The translations under genes and the position numbers were made by a program. A DNA stretch of 64,000 nt, from positions 777,958 to 841,957 of the forward strand of contig NZ_JAUOSB010000001.1 of the NCBI RefSeq assembly GCF_030548295.1, given 5' to 3'. The DNA is from Wenyingzhuangia sp. 2_MG-2023. GTDB taxonomy: Bacteria > Bacteroidota > Bacteroidia > Flavobacteriales > Flavobacteriaceae. Shown here piece by piece: positions 62,405 to 64,000 of the stretch (positions are counted from its first letter, which is position 1; each line of letters begins with the position of its first letter). Below the pieces are notes generated by a model. It was not told the origin of the DNA and made no database searches. It saw only the letters and a list, made by a program, of their open reading frames with translations.

Positions 62405-63244
62405 ATGGCTATTCAGAATCTTAAATCATATCAATACAAAGACATTTTTTCTGTACAAACAGTCAGTTTTGAGAATGCTTGTATCTTCAATCAACCGGAA
62501 GAAGTTGACACATATAGTATATATTGGATTAAGGAAGGGCAAGGTTCTTATCATATAGATTTTAAAAAATACGATTTTCAAGATAATGTACTGTTTTTTC
62601 TGTCGCCAGGACAGGTTTTTTCAATTTCCTCCGAAAGTGTAAAGCAAGCTTATAAAATAAGTTTTGTAAAAGATTTTTACTGTATTCAAACCCATGACAA
62701 AGCGGTAGCTTGTAATGGAGTTTTGTTTAATAATGTGTATGAAACTCCTTTTGTACAGCCTTGTGAAAGTGATACTCGAAAACTAATTTTTATTTTGGAG
62801 AGTTTGATAGAGGAGTTTCAGAAAAATGAAGTTGCTCAGTATGATATGTTGCAAACCTATTTAAAACAATTTATCATTCTTTCTGTGCGGATACAAAAAG
62901 AGCAATCAGAAATAAAAACAGATATTGAGACAAGATTGTTTAAGGATTTTAGTGTGTTGGTAGAGCAGAATTTTAAAATGATACATTCGGTTGCTGATTA
63001 TGCTTCTCGATTAGGATTGTCTCCGAAGTCGTTGGCTAAAAATTTTCAGAGAGTAGGAGCGGAATCACCTAGTGACTTTATTAAGAATAGAATCTTATTA
63101 GAAGCAAAACGTCAATTGATTTACTCCAATTTGCCAGTAAAAGAAATTGCGTATGATTTAGGTTTTAATGATGCGGCTTATTTTTCACGTTTCTTTACTA
63201 AGGCTGTTAGAAAATCTCCGCTTCAATTTAAAAAGGAGTATTAA
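62405..63244 (+). CDS. AraC-family transcriptional regulator
   Basis: 279 residues. The N-terminal about 150 residues form a cupin-like sensor (WIKEGQGSYHIDF, NVLFFLSPGQVFSIS). The C-terminal two-helix-turn-helix AraC domain has SVADYASRLGLSPKSLAKNFQ, KNRILLEAKRQLIYSNLPVKE and IAYDLGFNDAAYFSRFFTKA. Target genes are unknown. It is the last protein gene before the rRNA operon. Confidence 0.93.
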   Translation: MAIQNLKSYQYKDIFSVQTVSFENACIFNQPEEVDTYSIYWIKEGQGSYHIDFKKYDFQDNVLFFLSPGQVFSISSESVKQAYKISFVKDFYCIQTHDKAVACNGVLFNNVYETPFVQPCESDTRKLIFILESLIEEFQKNEVAQYDMLQTYLKQFIILSVRIQKEQSEIKTDIETRLFKDFSVLVEQNFKMIHSVADYASRLGLSPKSLAKNFQRVGAESPSDFIKNRILLEAKRQLIYSNLPVKEIAYDLGFNDAAYFSRFFTKAVRKSPLQFKKEY

Positions 63245-63597
63245 AAATCCTCTTATCTATCTGTTGATGTATTTAAAAACTTTCTACCTTATTAATATAT
63301 GTAGTAAGATGTATTGTTTTTGAGTTCGTAATGTTTTTGATTTCAAAATTATCGTCTACCTATATTTTATAGATAAATTTAGAAATGTTTGAGTTTTAGT
63401 TCTGATGAAGTTGGAGACTGCAATATGTATCATTAAATCGGGAGATTTTTAGATAGAATATATTAAGGAGGGGTATAATAGATGTCTAAAACGATAATTT
63501 ATGCATTTCTCATGAGTTTTTTCTGATTTTATGAATGATTAAAAGATTGATAATTATGAGGTTAAGAAATAATTCAAAAAAAGGTTAAAAAAGATAG
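63245..63597. other. Gene-free gap before the rRNA promoters
   Basis: No convincing coding frame, hairpin with T run, or RNA gene was seen in this 353-bp AT-rich stretch. It contains AAGGAGGGG followed by TATAAT and a 14-codon frame (63482-63526), discussed as a rejected item. Confidence 0.6.
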
Positions 63598-63627
63598 TTG
63601 TAGATAAGTAATAGTTGTGTATCTTTG
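63598..63627 (+). promoter_or_regulatory. rRNA promoter P1
   Basis: TTG at 63598-63600 and TATCTTTG at 63620-63627, spacer 19 bp. Directly after the -7 element comes GCACCCG. A small hairpin with a GCAA tetraloop (63642-63655) follows at the start of the transcript. Confidence 0.75.
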
Positions 63628-63750
63628 CACCCGCAACAACGACTAGGCAACTAGTTTAGTAGCAAAGTTCAGATACAGATTAGGTGTTTTATTAGATGTT
63701 AAAAGCATTGGTTTTTAGGATAAAAAAAGATTAAAATTTTTTAATTTTTA

Positions 63751-63783
63751 TTTGTTTAGAACGGAATAAAATTCTTACATTTG
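63751..63783 (+). promoter_or_regulatory. rRNA promoter P2
   Basis: TTTG at 63751-63754 and TACATTTG at 63776-63783, spacer 21 bp. It is followed by CCACCCG, nearly the same start region as P1. GTTAGC (63790-63795) and GCTAAC (63802-63807) can fold at the RNA 5' end. Confidence 0.7.
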
Positions 63784-63943
63784 CCACCCGTTAGCGAATT
63801 AGCTAACTGGTACTGAAAGAGTTGCGTAAGTGACTGAAGTTCATTGAAGATATAGAAAAATTGACAGCGTAAAATTAGAGAGTAAATTACATGTTTTAGG
63901 TAACATGAGATTTTTAAGATTCATCAAATATTATTAAAAAATA

Positions 63944-64000
63944 ACGATGAAGAGTTTGATCCTGGCTCAGGATGAACGCTAGCGGCAGGCTTAACACATG
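63944..64000 (+). rRNA. rrs: 16S ribosomal RNA, 5' end only
   Basis: The bacterial 16S start GAAGAGTTTGATCCTGGCTC is present from 63949, followed by AGGATGAACGCTAGCGGCAG, the typical Bacteroidota 5' region. The mature end is placed at about 63944 by alignment with E. coli position 1. The gene continues past the window. The leader from P2 has AAAAATTGACAGCG near 63855, a common element in rRNA leaders of this group from my memory. Confidence 0.97.

Noticed and set aside
63482..63526. 14-codon frame after AAGGAGGGG and TATAAT upstream of the rRNA operon
   Set aside because: Too short to support as a gene, and the Shine-Dalgarno-like and TATAAT strings are not used by genes of this phylum. Recorded as part of the gene-free gap.

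Overview
The window looks like the chromosome of a marine-type member of the Flavobacteriaceae (Bacteroidota). The support is low-GC, gene-dense DNA with almost no Shine-Dalgarno sequences, promoters of the TTG-N19-TAnnTTTG class, gliding genes gldF and gldG, a type IX secretion (T9SS) cargo protein, a TonB-dependent receptor, and hybrid TPR-membrane-HTH regulators. No species call is attempted. The window opens inside a gene and ends in the first bases of a 16S rRNA gene.

Layout. 1-3.5 kb: a truncated BspA-type (DUF285) surface protein and a lipoprotein with a split PI-PLC-like domain. 3.5-6 kb: a duplicated pair of genes (outer-membrane barrel plus double-CDGSH iron-sulfur protein). 6-11 kb: lpdA, a CPBP membrane protease, a small lipoprotein and a membrane-anchored agmatine-deiminase-type enzyme. 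10.3-13.6 kb: a response regulator/histidine kinase pair with a PepSY-like protein and a DUF2490 protein. 13.7-21.8 kb: the SpoIIM-DUF4129-DUF4350-MoxR-DUF58 membrane cluster with an M3 peptidase at its end and a divergent RDD gene. 21.9-22.7 kb: two DUF805 genes. 22.8-29.6 kb: a complete trp operon (trpEGDCFBA) behind a 16-codon leader peptide with three consecutive Trp codons and an attenuator hairpin. 29.7-32.3 kb: beta-carbonic anhydrase, a SulP transporter and a small hypothetical gene. 32.3-37.5 kb: serS, ribF and a TonB-dependent receptor. 37.7-42.6 kb: atpDC, then bioFDA. 42.6-50 kb: a methyltransferase, an AI-2E family permease, an ACP-phosphodiesterase-like gene, dnaN, gldG, gldF and a SAM hydrolase. 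50-55.4 kb: phoH, purC, a DUF2339 giant membrane protein and an inositol-monophosphatase-family gene. 55.5-63.2 kb: a small secreted carbohydrate-type cluster (T9SS beta-helix protein, unknown secreted protein, CBM6-like lipoprotein) opposite a TPR-HTH regulator, then a DUF3124 lipoprotein and an AraC regulator. 63.6 kb to the end: two tandem rRNA promoters and the 16S start.

The most notable non-coding signals are: (i) the trp leader/attenuator, whose promoter sits so close to the leader ATG that the leader mRNA is probably almost leaderless; (ii) degenerate 7-bp-periodic repeat arrays that fill the gaps between trp genes and between atpD and atpC, with a different heptamer family in each gap; (iii) a bioF promoter fused to the atpC terminator. 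The most notable coding signals are the duplicated barrel/CDGSH cassette, the split PI-PLC-like lipoprotein and the unknown secreted protein at 58.3-59.2 kb. Functions come from motifs visible in the sequence; no database search was possible.
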